Position numbers and translations under genes: made by a program
Notes under the pieces: model-generated
Databases searched by the model: none
Told to the model about the DNA's origin: nothing
What the model saw: the letters and a program-made list of their open reading frames with translations, nothing else
In this document: piece after piece, positions 9,616 to 16,874 of the stretch
Layout of the letters: each line of letters opens with the position of its first letter
Numbering within the stretch: position 1 is the first letter of the stretch
NCBI GenBank assembly: GCA_963775185.1
Contig: CAVZIE010000015.1
Span: 1 to 64,000 of the forward strand
Reading direction: 5' to 3'
DNA: 64,000 nucleotides
Source: JAPSGB01 sp963775185
Lineage (GTDB): Bacteria; Myxococcota_A; Polyangia; Polyangiales; Polyangiaceae

Positions 9616-10458
9616 ATGAGCCAAGCCATTGCAATAGACGTCCTCGACGACAATAGCTTCGCCGATCGCTGGTACGTGACGAACGGCGTCCAGGCCGTGG
9701 GCCCGGTCGGCTTCGACCTGCTCCGGCGCGGTGTGTTCGAAGGCCGCATCCCGCTGGGCTCGTACGTGCGGCACGAGTCGTGGAAGGTGTGGCGGCGCCT
9801 CGACGACGTCGAGGCGCTGACCGCCGCGAGCCGCCGGGAGCAGGTGGAGCATCTCGCCGGCATCAGCTCGAGCGCCGAAGAGCGCGCCAGCAGCCCGTTC
9901 AACGAGCCGCCTCCGCCGCCGAGCACCGCCGAGTTTGCCGCGGCGCGCGACTCCGCCCCGCCGCCGTCGTCGGTGCGCCCCCCGCCGGTGGACCCGGTCG
10001 GCGTCCTGCAGAGCACGAGCGATCTGGACGAGGCGCTGCTGCTGGCGCTGTCCACGGTGGTCACCGCGGCCTCGGCGCACGTCGGCTTCGTTCACCGCGT
10101 GCGGCTCGATCTCGACGCCACCGTGACCGGGTGCGCGCACGGCCCCGGAGCGGAGCTCTTGCTGGGCGAGCGCTTGCCGCCGGAGGACGCCGCGCTGATC
10201 GCCGCGCAGGCCGGCAACGTCGTGATGGGCGAGCCGCAGCTGGGCGAGGCCGGTCGCTACATCGCAGGCCGCGTCGCCCGCTGCATCCCGGCGCCGCGGG
10301 GCGTCGCCATGGTGCCGCTCATGCTCCACGGTCGGCTCGCGGCGATGTTCGAGGTCGGGCGCCGCTGGCGCTCGTTCCGCGCGCGCGAGGTCGCCCGCGT
10401 CGAGGACGTCGTGGACGCGCTGGCCGAGCGTGCCATCGTGATGGGCTGGCTCGACTGA
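9616..10458 (+). CDS. GYF_2-like and GAF-like domain protein
   Basis: A 280-residue soluble protein of unknown role. The N-terminal 60 residues look like a GYF_2/DUF4339 module, a small fold used by bacterial membrane and signalling proteins for protein contacts: RWYVTNGVQAVGPVGFDLL, then GRIPLGSYVRHESWKVWRRL. A Pro/Ser-rich linker (about residues 90-125) leads to a C-terminal alpha/beta domain of about 145 residues (DLDEALLLALSTVV to the end) that resembles a GAF domain in length and pattern, without clear ligand residues. ATG at 9616 is preceded by a purine-rich GGGG. The downstream lipoprotein starts 27 bases after its stop and may be co-transcribed. Confidence 0.65.
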   Translation: MSQAIAIDVLDDNSFADRWYVTNGVQAVGPVGFDLLRRGVFEGRIPLGSYVRHESWKVWRRLDDVEALTAASRREQVEHLAGISSSAEERASSPFNEPPPPPSTAEFAAARDSAPPPSSVRPPPVDPVGVLQSTSDLDEALLLALSTVVTAASAHVGFVHRVRLDLDATVTGCAHGPGAELLLGERLPPEDAALIAAQAGNVVMGEPQLGEAGRYIAGRVARCIPAPRGVAMVPLMLHGRLAAMFEVGRRWRSFRAREVARVEDVVDALAERAIVMGWLD

Positions 10459-10484
10459 TCCAAGGCGTGGTACGCGTCGTGGCG

Positions 10485-10926
10485 ATGCGTCCTGGTCCGC
10501 TCGTGGCAGCGCTCGCCCTGGTGGGCGTCGGCGCGCTGTTGCTAGCGCCGCAAGGTTGCGGCGGAACCTGCAACACGGGCGGTCAGGATCCGATCGACTA
10601 CGCCGGCGGGACGACCGTCGGGCAGGTGTACGAGACGACCCCGCCCACGGGCACCTGGCTCGACTTTCCCGCGGGGCGCCGCTACCGACTCATGCACAAG
10701 CTCGGCACAGCGGACGTCACGCCGCAGGCGTTCCTGTCGTTTCAGGACAAGCCGGTGCCCACCGACAACGCGAGCGTCGGCAACTACTCGCAGGCGGCGG
10801 GCAACGAGGTGATCGTACGAACGGCACACCGCGGACTACGTCCAGGTCCGCAACGACACCTGCGCCGACTACTACCTGCGGGTCATTCTCACGGCGGGTC
10901 CGTCGCAGGACGCCGGCGCCGACTGA
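10485..10926 (+). CDS. Putative lipoprotein, frameshifted
   Basis: A small exported protein of about 146 residues once one extra base is allowed for. ATG at 10485 begins MRPGPLVAALALVGVGALL, a signal sequence ending at APQGC, an imperfect lipobox. The mature part has TCNTGGQDPIDYAGG, a beta-rich stretch and a C-terminal DTCADYYLRVIL with paired cysteines, so a small disulfide-bonded sandwich is likely. The frame shifts between about 10815 and 10833; the original frame then runs without family-like sequence, while the +1 frame gives DYVQVRNDTCADYYLRV and a stop at 10924. The stop abuts the convergent ABC transporter gene. Function is unknown. Confidence 0.6.
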
Positions 10927-10927
10927 T

Positions 10928-12763
10928 TCAGGGCGAAGCCGCGGCGAGCTCGGCGGGAGCCTCGGCGCGGGCAAACTGCAGCTCGTAGAGCCGGGCGTAC
11001 AGGCCGCCGTGCTCGAGCAGCTGCTCGTGGCTGCCCTGCTCGACGATGCGGCCCTTGTGGAAGACCACGATGCGATCGGCCGCGCGGATCGTGCTCAGGC
11101 GGTGCGCGATCACGAGCGCGGTACGCTCGCGCATCAGCTCCTCGAGCGCATGCTGGAGTCGAGCCTCGGTCGCGCTGTCCACGCTGGCCGTGGCCTCGTC
11201 CAGGATCAGGATCGGCGCGTCGCGGTACAGCGCCCGCGCGAAGGCGATCAGCTGCCGCTCGCCGGCGGAGAAGTTGCTGCCGTGCTCGTCCACCGCGCCG
11301 TCGACGCCGTTCGGGCGGCTCGCGAACAGATCCCACGCGTCGATGCGCCGGAGCACGGCCTCCACGCGCGCGTGATCCGGCGTCATGCTGGCGGCGATGT
11401 TCGTCGCCACCGTACCCGGGAACAGGAACACGTCCTGGGGGACGACAGCGAAGCGACGCCGGAGCTCGTCGCGGTCCATGCCCGCGACGTCCTGTCCCTG
11501 GACGCGGACCACGCCGCCCTGCGTGTCGTACAGCCGGAGCAACAACGCCGAGATCGTCGTCTTGCCGGCGCCGGTGGGACCGACCAACGCGATCTTCTCG
11601 CCCCGGCGCGCGCGGAAGCTCACGTCTTTCAGCACCGGAACGCCGGGCTTGTACTCGAAGTCGACGTGCTCGAGCTCGAACGCCGCGTCGTCCGACTTCG
11701 GCAGCGTGGCTTCGCCGCTCGGGGCGTCCGGCGCGTCGGTCTCGAGCAGGCCGAAGATGCGCTCGGCACCGGCCATCGCGCTCTGCAGGATGGTGTAGCG
11801 CTGCGCGAGCGCGCTGATTGGCTCGAAGAACTGCACGACGTAGGCGTTGAATGCGACCAGCGTCCCGAAGCTCACCGGGTGGTAGCCCAGCGAGACGATC
11901 AGCGACGCCAGACAGATCGCGCTCACGGTATCGATGGCCGCGTCCTGCACGGACTCGTACTTGATCGAGCGGATGTTCGCGTCGCGATACGCGCCGTTGA
12001 TCTCGTCGAACTCCCGCGCCGCGCCGCGCTCGTGGTTGAACGCCTGCACCACGGCCATGCCCGAGACCTGCTCGTTCATGTTGGCGTTCATGCGCGCCGT
12101 CTTGGCGCGGATCTCGCGATACGCCTCGCGCGCGCGGCGCCGGACCAACATGACCAGGAGCGCCACCGGCGGCGTGGCGGCGAACGCGACCAACGACAGC
12201 TTCCAGTCCATCGCCAACATCAACGCGATGATGCCGACCAGACGGATCAGATCGCCGAACGCGTTGAACGCACCCGACGCGAACAGCTCGAGCACCGCGT
12301 CCACGTCGTTTGTCACGCGCGTGACGAGGCGTCCGACCGGCTGCGTGTCGAAATAGCCGAGGCGTAGGCTGTGGATGAACTTGAAGATGTGCCGCCGGAG
12401 GTCGGCCATCGAGCGCGCGCCGACCACCTGCATCGTGTAGATCTGCGCGAAGCTGAGCAGCTGCTCGACCACGACGATACCGGCGAGCAACAAACCGCTC
12501 TTCAGCAGCACGTCCGGCCGATGCACGCTCACGCCGTGGTCGAAGGCGTAGCGCATGATGAGCGGCCGCGTGAGCGAGCTGCCCGCGGTCACCGTGAGCA
12601 CGCCCATCGCGACGTACAGCAGCTTGCGGTGCGGGCGGACGAAGGGCCACAGCTTCGTCATCAATCGGAAGTCGTAGGCCTGACCGAGCGCACCCTCCTC
12701 GTGGAACGCCTTCAGCACCTTCTCGGTGCGCGTCTCGTCGCCCTTCTGCGCGGGGGCCGTCAT
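10928..12763 (-). CDS. ABC exporter half-transporter, catalytic partner
   Basis: A 611-residue half-transporter: six-helix membrane domain (about residues 40-330), then an ATPase domain with Walker A GPTGAGKTT, a non-canonical signature FSAGERQ in place of LSGGQ, and a consensus Walker B ILILDEATASVD with the catalytic Glu. The start at 12763 overlaps the stop of the upstream half-transporter by four bases (ATGA), so the two are coupled and should form a heterodimer. The pattern (canonical Glu here, Asp in the partner; odd signature here, perfect one in the partner) matches asymmetric exporters such as TM287/288 and LmrCD, with one active ATP site. The substrate may be a lipid, drug or peptide. 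Confidence 0.9.
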   Translation of the reverse strand: MTAPAQKGDETRTEKVLKAFHEEGALGQAYDFRLMTKLWPFVRPHRKLLYVAMGVLTVTAGSSLTRPLIMRYAFDHGVSVHRPDVLLKSGLLLAGIVVVEQLLSFAQIYTMQVVGARSMADLRRHIFKFIHSLRLGYFDTQPVGRLVTRVTNDVDAVLELFASGAFNAFGDLIRLVGIIALMLAMDWKLSLVAFAATPPVALLVMLVRRRAREAYREIRAKTARMNANMNEQVSGMAVVQAFNHERGAAREFDEINGAYRDANIRSIKYESVQDAAIDTVSAICLASLIVSLGYHPVSFGTLVAFNAYVVQFFEPISALAQRYTILQSAMAGAERIFGLLETDAPDAPSGEATLPKSDDAAFELEHVDFEYKPGVPVLKDVSFRARRGEKIALVGPTGAGKTTISALLLRLYDTQGGVVRVQGQDVAGMDRDELRRRFAVVPQDVFLFPGTVATNIAASMTPDHARVEAVLRRIDAWDLFASRPNGVDGAVDEHGSNFSAGERQLIAFARALYRDAPILILDEATASVDSATEARLQHALEELMRERTALVIAHRLSTIRAADRIVVFHKGRIVEQGSHEQLLEHGGLYARLYELQFARAEAPAELAAASP

Positions 12764-14571
12764 GGCGACGCCGCCTCCGAGGACGCCGGCGCGTCCTCCA
12801 CAGCGAGCCGATCCAGCTCGCGCTCGATGCGCTGTTCCTCGGCGAAGTTCGCGTAGATTCCGCGGTGAGCGATCAGCTCCTCGTGGGTGCCGCTCTCCAC
12901 GATGCGTCCCTTGTCCAGCACCACGATGCTGTCGCAGTGCGACGCCGCCGCGACGCGGTGCGTGATCAGGATCACGCCGCGCCGCGCGCGTTCACGATCG
13001 ATGGCGTCGAGAATTCCCTTCTCCGTGCGCGCGTCCACGGCGCTCAGCGGATCGTCGAGCACCAGGATGCGCGGCTCGGACACGAACGCCCGCGCCAGCG
13101 CGACGCGCTGCTTCTGCCCGCCGGACAGCTGCACGCCGCGCTCGCCGACCACGGTGTCGAAGCCGTCCGGCAAGCCGAGGATCTCGTCGAGGATGCGCGC
13201 CTCGGCCGCGGCCTCGCGGATCGTCATCATCGCTTCGGGCGCGTCCGGGTCGTCGAGGGCGTAGCCCACGTTGCGCCCGACGGTGGTGGAGAACAGGAAC
13301 GGCGTCTGTTGCGCGTAGCCGATCGCCGATCGCACGATGTCCAGCGGCAGGTCGCAGATGTCCTGGCCGTCGAGGAACACGCTGCCGTGCGGCGTCGGCT
13401 GGAGCCGCGGCAGCAGCACCGATAGCGTGCTCTTGCCCGATCCGGTGCGCCCCACGACCGCGAGCGACCTGCCCGGCGGCAGCTCCAGGCTCACATTGTC
13501 GAGCACCTTGCGGTCGCCGTAGGAGAACGACAGGCCGCGCACCTCGAGGTGCCCGGCCACGTGCTCCGGCGCCGGCAGCGGACCGTCCACGATGTCCGGG
13601 ACGGCTTCGAAGAGCTCCTTCAGGCGCGCGTAGGAGGCGCGACCACGCTGTACCATGCCCACCAGGAAGCCGAGCGCGATCAGCGGCCACGTCAGCCGTG
13701 CCAGCGCGCGGTAGAACGCCAGGAAGCCGCCTTCACTGAGCTCGCCCCGGAGCATCAGGTGGCCGCCGTACCAGAACACGATCAGGATCCCGAGCGCGCT
13801 GATGGCCTGCATGATCGGGCCCATCGAGCCGCGCAGGCGCGCGAGTCCCAGACTCTTTTCCAGGTAGACCTGGTTCGTGGTCTCGAACTCGTCGACCTCG
13901 CGGTTCTCGAGGGCGAAGCAGCGCACGACACGCACCCCCGCGATGCTCGACTGCACGCGCGTGCTCATGCGTCCGATGGCGTCCTGGTTGGCGCGCGTGC
14001 GCACGTACATCTGCTTGGAGAAGCTCCGCGTCACCATCATGAGCAGCGGCAACGGCGCCAGCGACGCGAGCGTGAGCTTCACCGACAGCCCGAGCGTGAC
14101 GTAGAGCGCGCTGGGCAGCGCGAACAACGTGTTGATCGTGTTCAGCACGCCAAAGCCGAGCAACATCCGTACTTGCGCCAGGTCGTTGGTGGCCCGGCTC
14201 ATGATCTCGCCGGTGCTCATGTGCCGGTAGAACGACGGTCCCAGCCGCTGCAGGCGATCGAGCAGCGCCTTGCGCAGCTCGTATTCGCCGATGCGACCGG
14301 CGTTGAAGACCGCCAACCGCGACAGCACGCGCACCGCGAACGACGCGAACGCGATGCCGACCAGGAGCGCGCCGATCTGCATCGCCACGTGGCTGCGCCC
14401 GGTAGTCGCCGCGTCGATGGCGCGACGCATGCGCGTGTCGAACCAGGCCTGGAAGAACTGGTAGGCGGCGAGCAGCACCAGACCCACGCCGTACCTCGGC
14501 GAGTGCCGGCGCAGCTGTGCCCAGAGGCCGACCGGGATCTCGTTGGTGGGGGTCGTAGCGCGGGAAGACAT
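12760..14571 (-). CDS. ABC exporter half-transporter, degenerate-site partner
   Basis: A 603-residue half-transporter with an exporter-type membrane domain (about residues 20-320) and an ATPase domain holding Walker A GRTGSGKST, the perfect signature LSGGQKQRVALARAF and Walker B ILVLDDPLSAVD. The residue after the Walker B Asp is Asp, not the catalytic Glu, the mark of the non-hydrolysing site in heterodimeric exporters. It is first in a two-gene operon; its stop overlaps the start of the second half-transporter. ATG at 14571 is the natural start (MSSRATTPTNEIPVG) ahead of the first hydrophobic segment. The upstream spacer (14572-14711) contains a dispersed repeat and no other gene. Confidence 0.9.
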   Translation of the reverse strand: MSSRATTPTNEIPVGLWAQLRRHSPRYGVGLVLLAAYQFFQAWFDTRMRRAIDAATTGRSHVAMQIGALLVGIAFASFAVRVLSRLAVFNAGRIGEYELRKALLDRLQRLGPSFYRHMSTGEIMSRATNDLAQVRMLLGFGVLNTINTLFALPSALYVTLGLSVKLTLASLAPLPLLMMVTRSFSKQMYVRTRANQDAIGRMSTRVQSSIAGVRVVRCFALENREVDEFETTNQVYLEKSLGLARLRGSMGPIMQAISALGILIVFWYGGHLMLRGELSEGGFLAFYRALARLTWPLIALGFLVGMVQRGRASYARLKELFEAVPDIVDGPLPAPEHVAGHLEVRGLSFSYGDRKVLDNVSLELPPGRSLAVVGRTGSGKSTLSVLLPRLQPTPHGSVFLDGQDICDLPLDIVRSAIGYAQQTPFLFSTTVGRNVGYALDDPDAPEAMMTIREAAAEARILDEILGLPDGFDTVVGERGVQLSGGQKQRVALARAFVSEPRILVLDDPLSAVDARTEKGILDAIDRERARRGVILITHRVAAASHCDSIVVLDKGRIVESGTHEELIAHRGIYANFAEEQRIERELDRLAVEDAPASSEAASP

Positions 14572-14686
14572 GCTGGACGGGCGGAAGCCGGCCTGTACTT
14601 AGGGCACCCGCCTGGTGCTGGCCAGCGCCCGGCGCAGCGATCGGGACAATTCCAATCTATTGGCGCGGATTCGCGCCGCGCCCTGC

Positions 14687-14703
14687 CTCGCGCCGGACCG
14701 GCA
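14687..14703 (-). repeat. Dispersed GCCGG-N-CCGGC repeat, copy 3
   Basis: CTCGCGCCGGACCGGCA, reverse orientation, ending eight bases before the stop of the cyclic-nucleotide-binding gene (14712). The outer TTCC is changed to CTC, as in copy 7. Confidence 0.68.
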
Positions 14704-14711
14704 CCCGGCCC

Positions 14712-15578
14712 TCAGACCACGATGTCCAGCATCTGGAGCCGCGTGAGGTGAGCTTCCAGCTTTCCCGCCAGCTCGTCGATGAGCGGGTCGAGATCCACGA
14801 CGATCCGATCGTCTTCCACGCGGTCGATGTTGCCGCTGACGACGATCTCGTCGCCGCCGATGACCAGCACGCCGGTCCACTCCGTGGACGGCTTCGGCGG
14901 CGTGCCATAGGGCGCCACATGCAGCCACTCGTTGGAGAGCGCGACCACGTCGACCTCGACGCCGGGGTCGGCGCGAACCACGACGGGCATCGCGCGCGTG
15001 GGCTCGACCAGGTAGTGACCCTTCTTGTTCTGCTCGATCAAGCTGTCGAGCTCCTCGTAGAGCAGCGCGTGCAGCGGCGTGTCGTCGCTCTCGAGCAGGG
15101 CCTCGCGCATGCGCTTCATGCCCTTCTGGGTCGTGACCAGGTTGTACCGCATCTCTTCGATCCGGCGATCGTCGCGGCGCAGCTTGTCGGCGACGAGCTT
15201 GAGCAGGTTGTGGTGCACCGGGTAGCCGATGTCGCCGTGCTCCTCGAAGAACTGCATCAGCGCGGGCACCTCGAGCTCGAGCACGACGCACGCCGGCCCG
15301 GCAACCGCGCTCATCGTCCGCGGCAGGCCGGCCAGCGACGCGAGCTCGCCCACCGGCGCGGGCGCCCGCAGGCGGAAGCGCTCGGTCCCGCCGTCGCTGA
15401 GCAGGATCTCGCCCTCGACCAGCAAGTGGAATCGCGCCGGGACCATCCCGGCGGAGAACAGCGTCTCGCCCTCGGCGACCTCGCGGCGCCGGAACGCCGC
15501 GACGAGCGTCGCCAGGTGCGCCGGCGTGATGCCGGAAAACAGCGGGATTCGGGCGAGGCTGGCGGGGAGCTCGGCCAT
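14712..15578 (-). CDS. Cyclic-nucleotide-binding domain protein
   Basis: A 288-residue cytosolic protein. Residues 1-125 form a cNMP-binding (Crp-like) domain: LARIPLFSGITPAHLATL, the beta-roll with GETLFSAGMVPARFHLLVEGEI, and a phosphate-cassette-like region APVGELASLAGLPRTMSAV, which keeps the GE but has only partial agreement with the cAMP consensus. There is no Crp helix-turn-helix. A long helical segment (125-180) leads to a beta-rich C-terminal domain (MPVVVRADPGVEVDVVALS, WTGVLVIGGDEIVVSG) that may be a PilZ-like barrel, though no RxxxR is seen. A role in second-messenger signalling is inferred from the fold only. ATG at 15578 fits the family start. Confidence 0.75.
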   Translation of the reverse strand: MAELPASLARIPLFSGITPAHLATLVAAFRRREVAEGETLFSAGMVPARFHLLVEGEILLSDGGTERFRLRAPAPVGELASLAGLPRTMSAVAGPACVVLELEVPALMQFFEEHGDIGYPVHHNLLKLVADKLRRDDRRIEEMRYNLVTTQKGMKRMREALLESDDTPLHALLYEELDSLIEQNKKGHYLVEPTRAMPVVVRADPGVEVDVVALSNEWLHVAPYGTPPKPSTEWTGVLVIGGDEIVVSGNIDRVEDDRIVVDLDPLIDELAGKLEAHLTRLQMLDIVV

Positions 15579-15677
15579 CTGGACCTCCTGTCTGCGGGAG
15601 TCCCGGCACGTGCCGGGGATCGCGGATACTATCCGATCTCGCGGGTCCGGGCCGTGCCGCCTCCGGTTTGGCTGGAA

Positions 15678-15695
15678 TGCCGGTCCGGCGCGGTA
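15678..15695 (+). repeat. Dispersed GCCGG-N-CCGGC repeat, copy 4
   Basis: TGCCGGTCCGGCGCGGTA, 17 of 18 to consensus, in the 207-base spacer between the cyclic-nucleotide gene and the end of the TonB block. Confidence 0.72.
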
Positions 15696-15736
15696 TCCAC
15701 AGGTGCGCCGGGCGCGCTCGAGCGTTGCAGAAATGC

Positions 15737-15775
15737 GGGGCCAGGCCGCATCTCGGGGCTCTGCCCCGCAAATTT
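15737..15775 (-). terminator. GC-rich hairpins after the TonB-block operon
   Basis: Read on the minus strand just after the lipoprotein stop at 15786, CGGGGCAGAGCCCCG forms a 6-bp stem with a 3-base loop, followed by a second pairing ATGCGG...CCGCAT. No U-tract follows. A 3'-end structure or terminator for the minus-strand operon is plausible. Confidence 0.4.
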
Positions 15776-15785
15776 GCAGGGCCGA

Positions 15786-16874
15786 CTACTCGGCGTGGAG
15801 CCGGTAGCCGGCCCAGCTGACGCCGCCGCGCGAGTCGCGCAACACGATCCACATGTCGACGTCCGTACCCGCGGCCGGCGCGGTCCACTCGTTGTCGGCG
15901 TCGTGCGCGGCATACTCCGCTTCGGTGCGCCCGGTGTGGTCGTATCTGAACGAGCCCGCGGTCGCGATCCACGACACGCGGATGGACTCGTGCCGATCGC
16001 GCACCGAGCTGGCGAGCAGGTCGTAGTAGACGTAGCGCTCGGCGCCGCCGCAGCCGTGGGGGTCCGTCTTGCAGTCGCCCTCGCACGAGTCCGCGTCCTC
16101 GTCCAGACCGCAGATGCCGTCGCCGCACGTGTCGGTGACCGGGCAGTCGGGCCACGACGCGCGCAGGTCGAGCTTCTGGCCGGCCTTCACCGCCGTCGGA
16201 GCGCCGCCGTCGGTGGACAGCGGCTGCGTGCCGCCGGCACGCACGATGTCCACGCCGAGCAGCGTCGGGTTCTCGTTCTTCTTGGCGCGCGCCTGGAACT
16301 CCACCAGCTGCTCGCGCGTCGCACCGGGCAAGCCGCACGAGATGCGCGTCGAGCCGATGGCGAAGAGATTGCCCTGATCGGACACCGGCACGACCAGTCG
16401 CACGGGCTGGTAGTAGCCGCCGGTGATGTCCGGGTCGGCGGGGCGCCCCGCCGGCTGACCCGGCTTGGCCTGCGGCACGTCCGGTCCGAAGTTGTGGCAT
16501 GCGTCCACGGGGATCTTGCCGCCCGCCGTGGGCCCGACGCCGAGCGGCACGATCGGCGGCTTGCCACCGTCGTCGGTCGGCGTCGGATCGCGCGTGAAGC
16601 ACTCGCTCGAGACGTCGTTCAGCTCGTCGAGCGGCTTCGGCTGATTGCAGTACGCCCAGTCGACGGACAGCCCGCCCAGCTCGCCCGACGGTCCGGCCAC
16701 CAACACGCTGTACGTGACCTCGTGACCGGGAGCCGCTTCGGCGGGATCGGAGCGGACGGCGAGCACGCGGTTGTCCTTCAAGATCGAGGAGCGGTCGGCG
16801 AACTCCGGCTTGCAGCCAAGCGCCGCCGTCACCGCGAGTACCGACATCAGCGCCAGCTGGTCGCGCTTCACCAT
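15786..16874 (-). CDS. Cys-rich putative lipoprotein of the TonB block
   Basis: A 362-residue exported protein. The signal sequence MVKRDQLALMSVLAVTAALGC ends at a lipobox-like AALGC near residue 21, so envelope anchoring by lipid is likely. The middle is beta-rich with scattered cysteines; near residue 265 there is a CGDGICGLDEDADSCEGDC motif of the kind seen in myxobacterial Cys-rich surface proteins, followed by a C-terminal Ig-like or sandwich domain ending WAGYRLHAE. The start overlaps the last seven bases of the TonB-dependent receptor gene, so it is the distal gene of that operon and may be a surface partner of the receptor. No named family is recognised. Confidence 0.7.
   Translation of the reverse strand: MVKRDQLALMSVLAVTAALGCKPEFADRSSILKDNRVLAVRSDPAEAAPGHEVTYSVLVAGPSGELGGLSVDWAYCNQPKPLDELNDVSSECFTRDPTPTDDGGKPPIVPLGVGPTAGGKIPVDACHNFGPDVPQAKPGQPAGRPADPDITGGYYQPVRLVVPVSDQGNLFAIGSTRISCGLPGATREQLVEFQARAKKNENPTLLGVDIVRAGGTQPLSTDGGAPTAVKAGQKLDLRASWPDCPVTDTCGDGICGLDEDADSCEGDCKTDPHGCGGAERYVYYDLLASSVRDRHESIRVSWIATAGSFRYDHTGRTEAEYAAHDADNEWTAPAAGTDVDMWIVLRDSRGGVSWAGYRLHAE

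Noticed and set aside
10928..12367. Plus-strand open frame of about 600 codons opposite the ABC exporter gene
   Set aside because: Shadow of the well-supported ABC transporter; no family-like sequence. Only its first part (10.5-10.9 kb) is real, as the lipoprotein in another frame.
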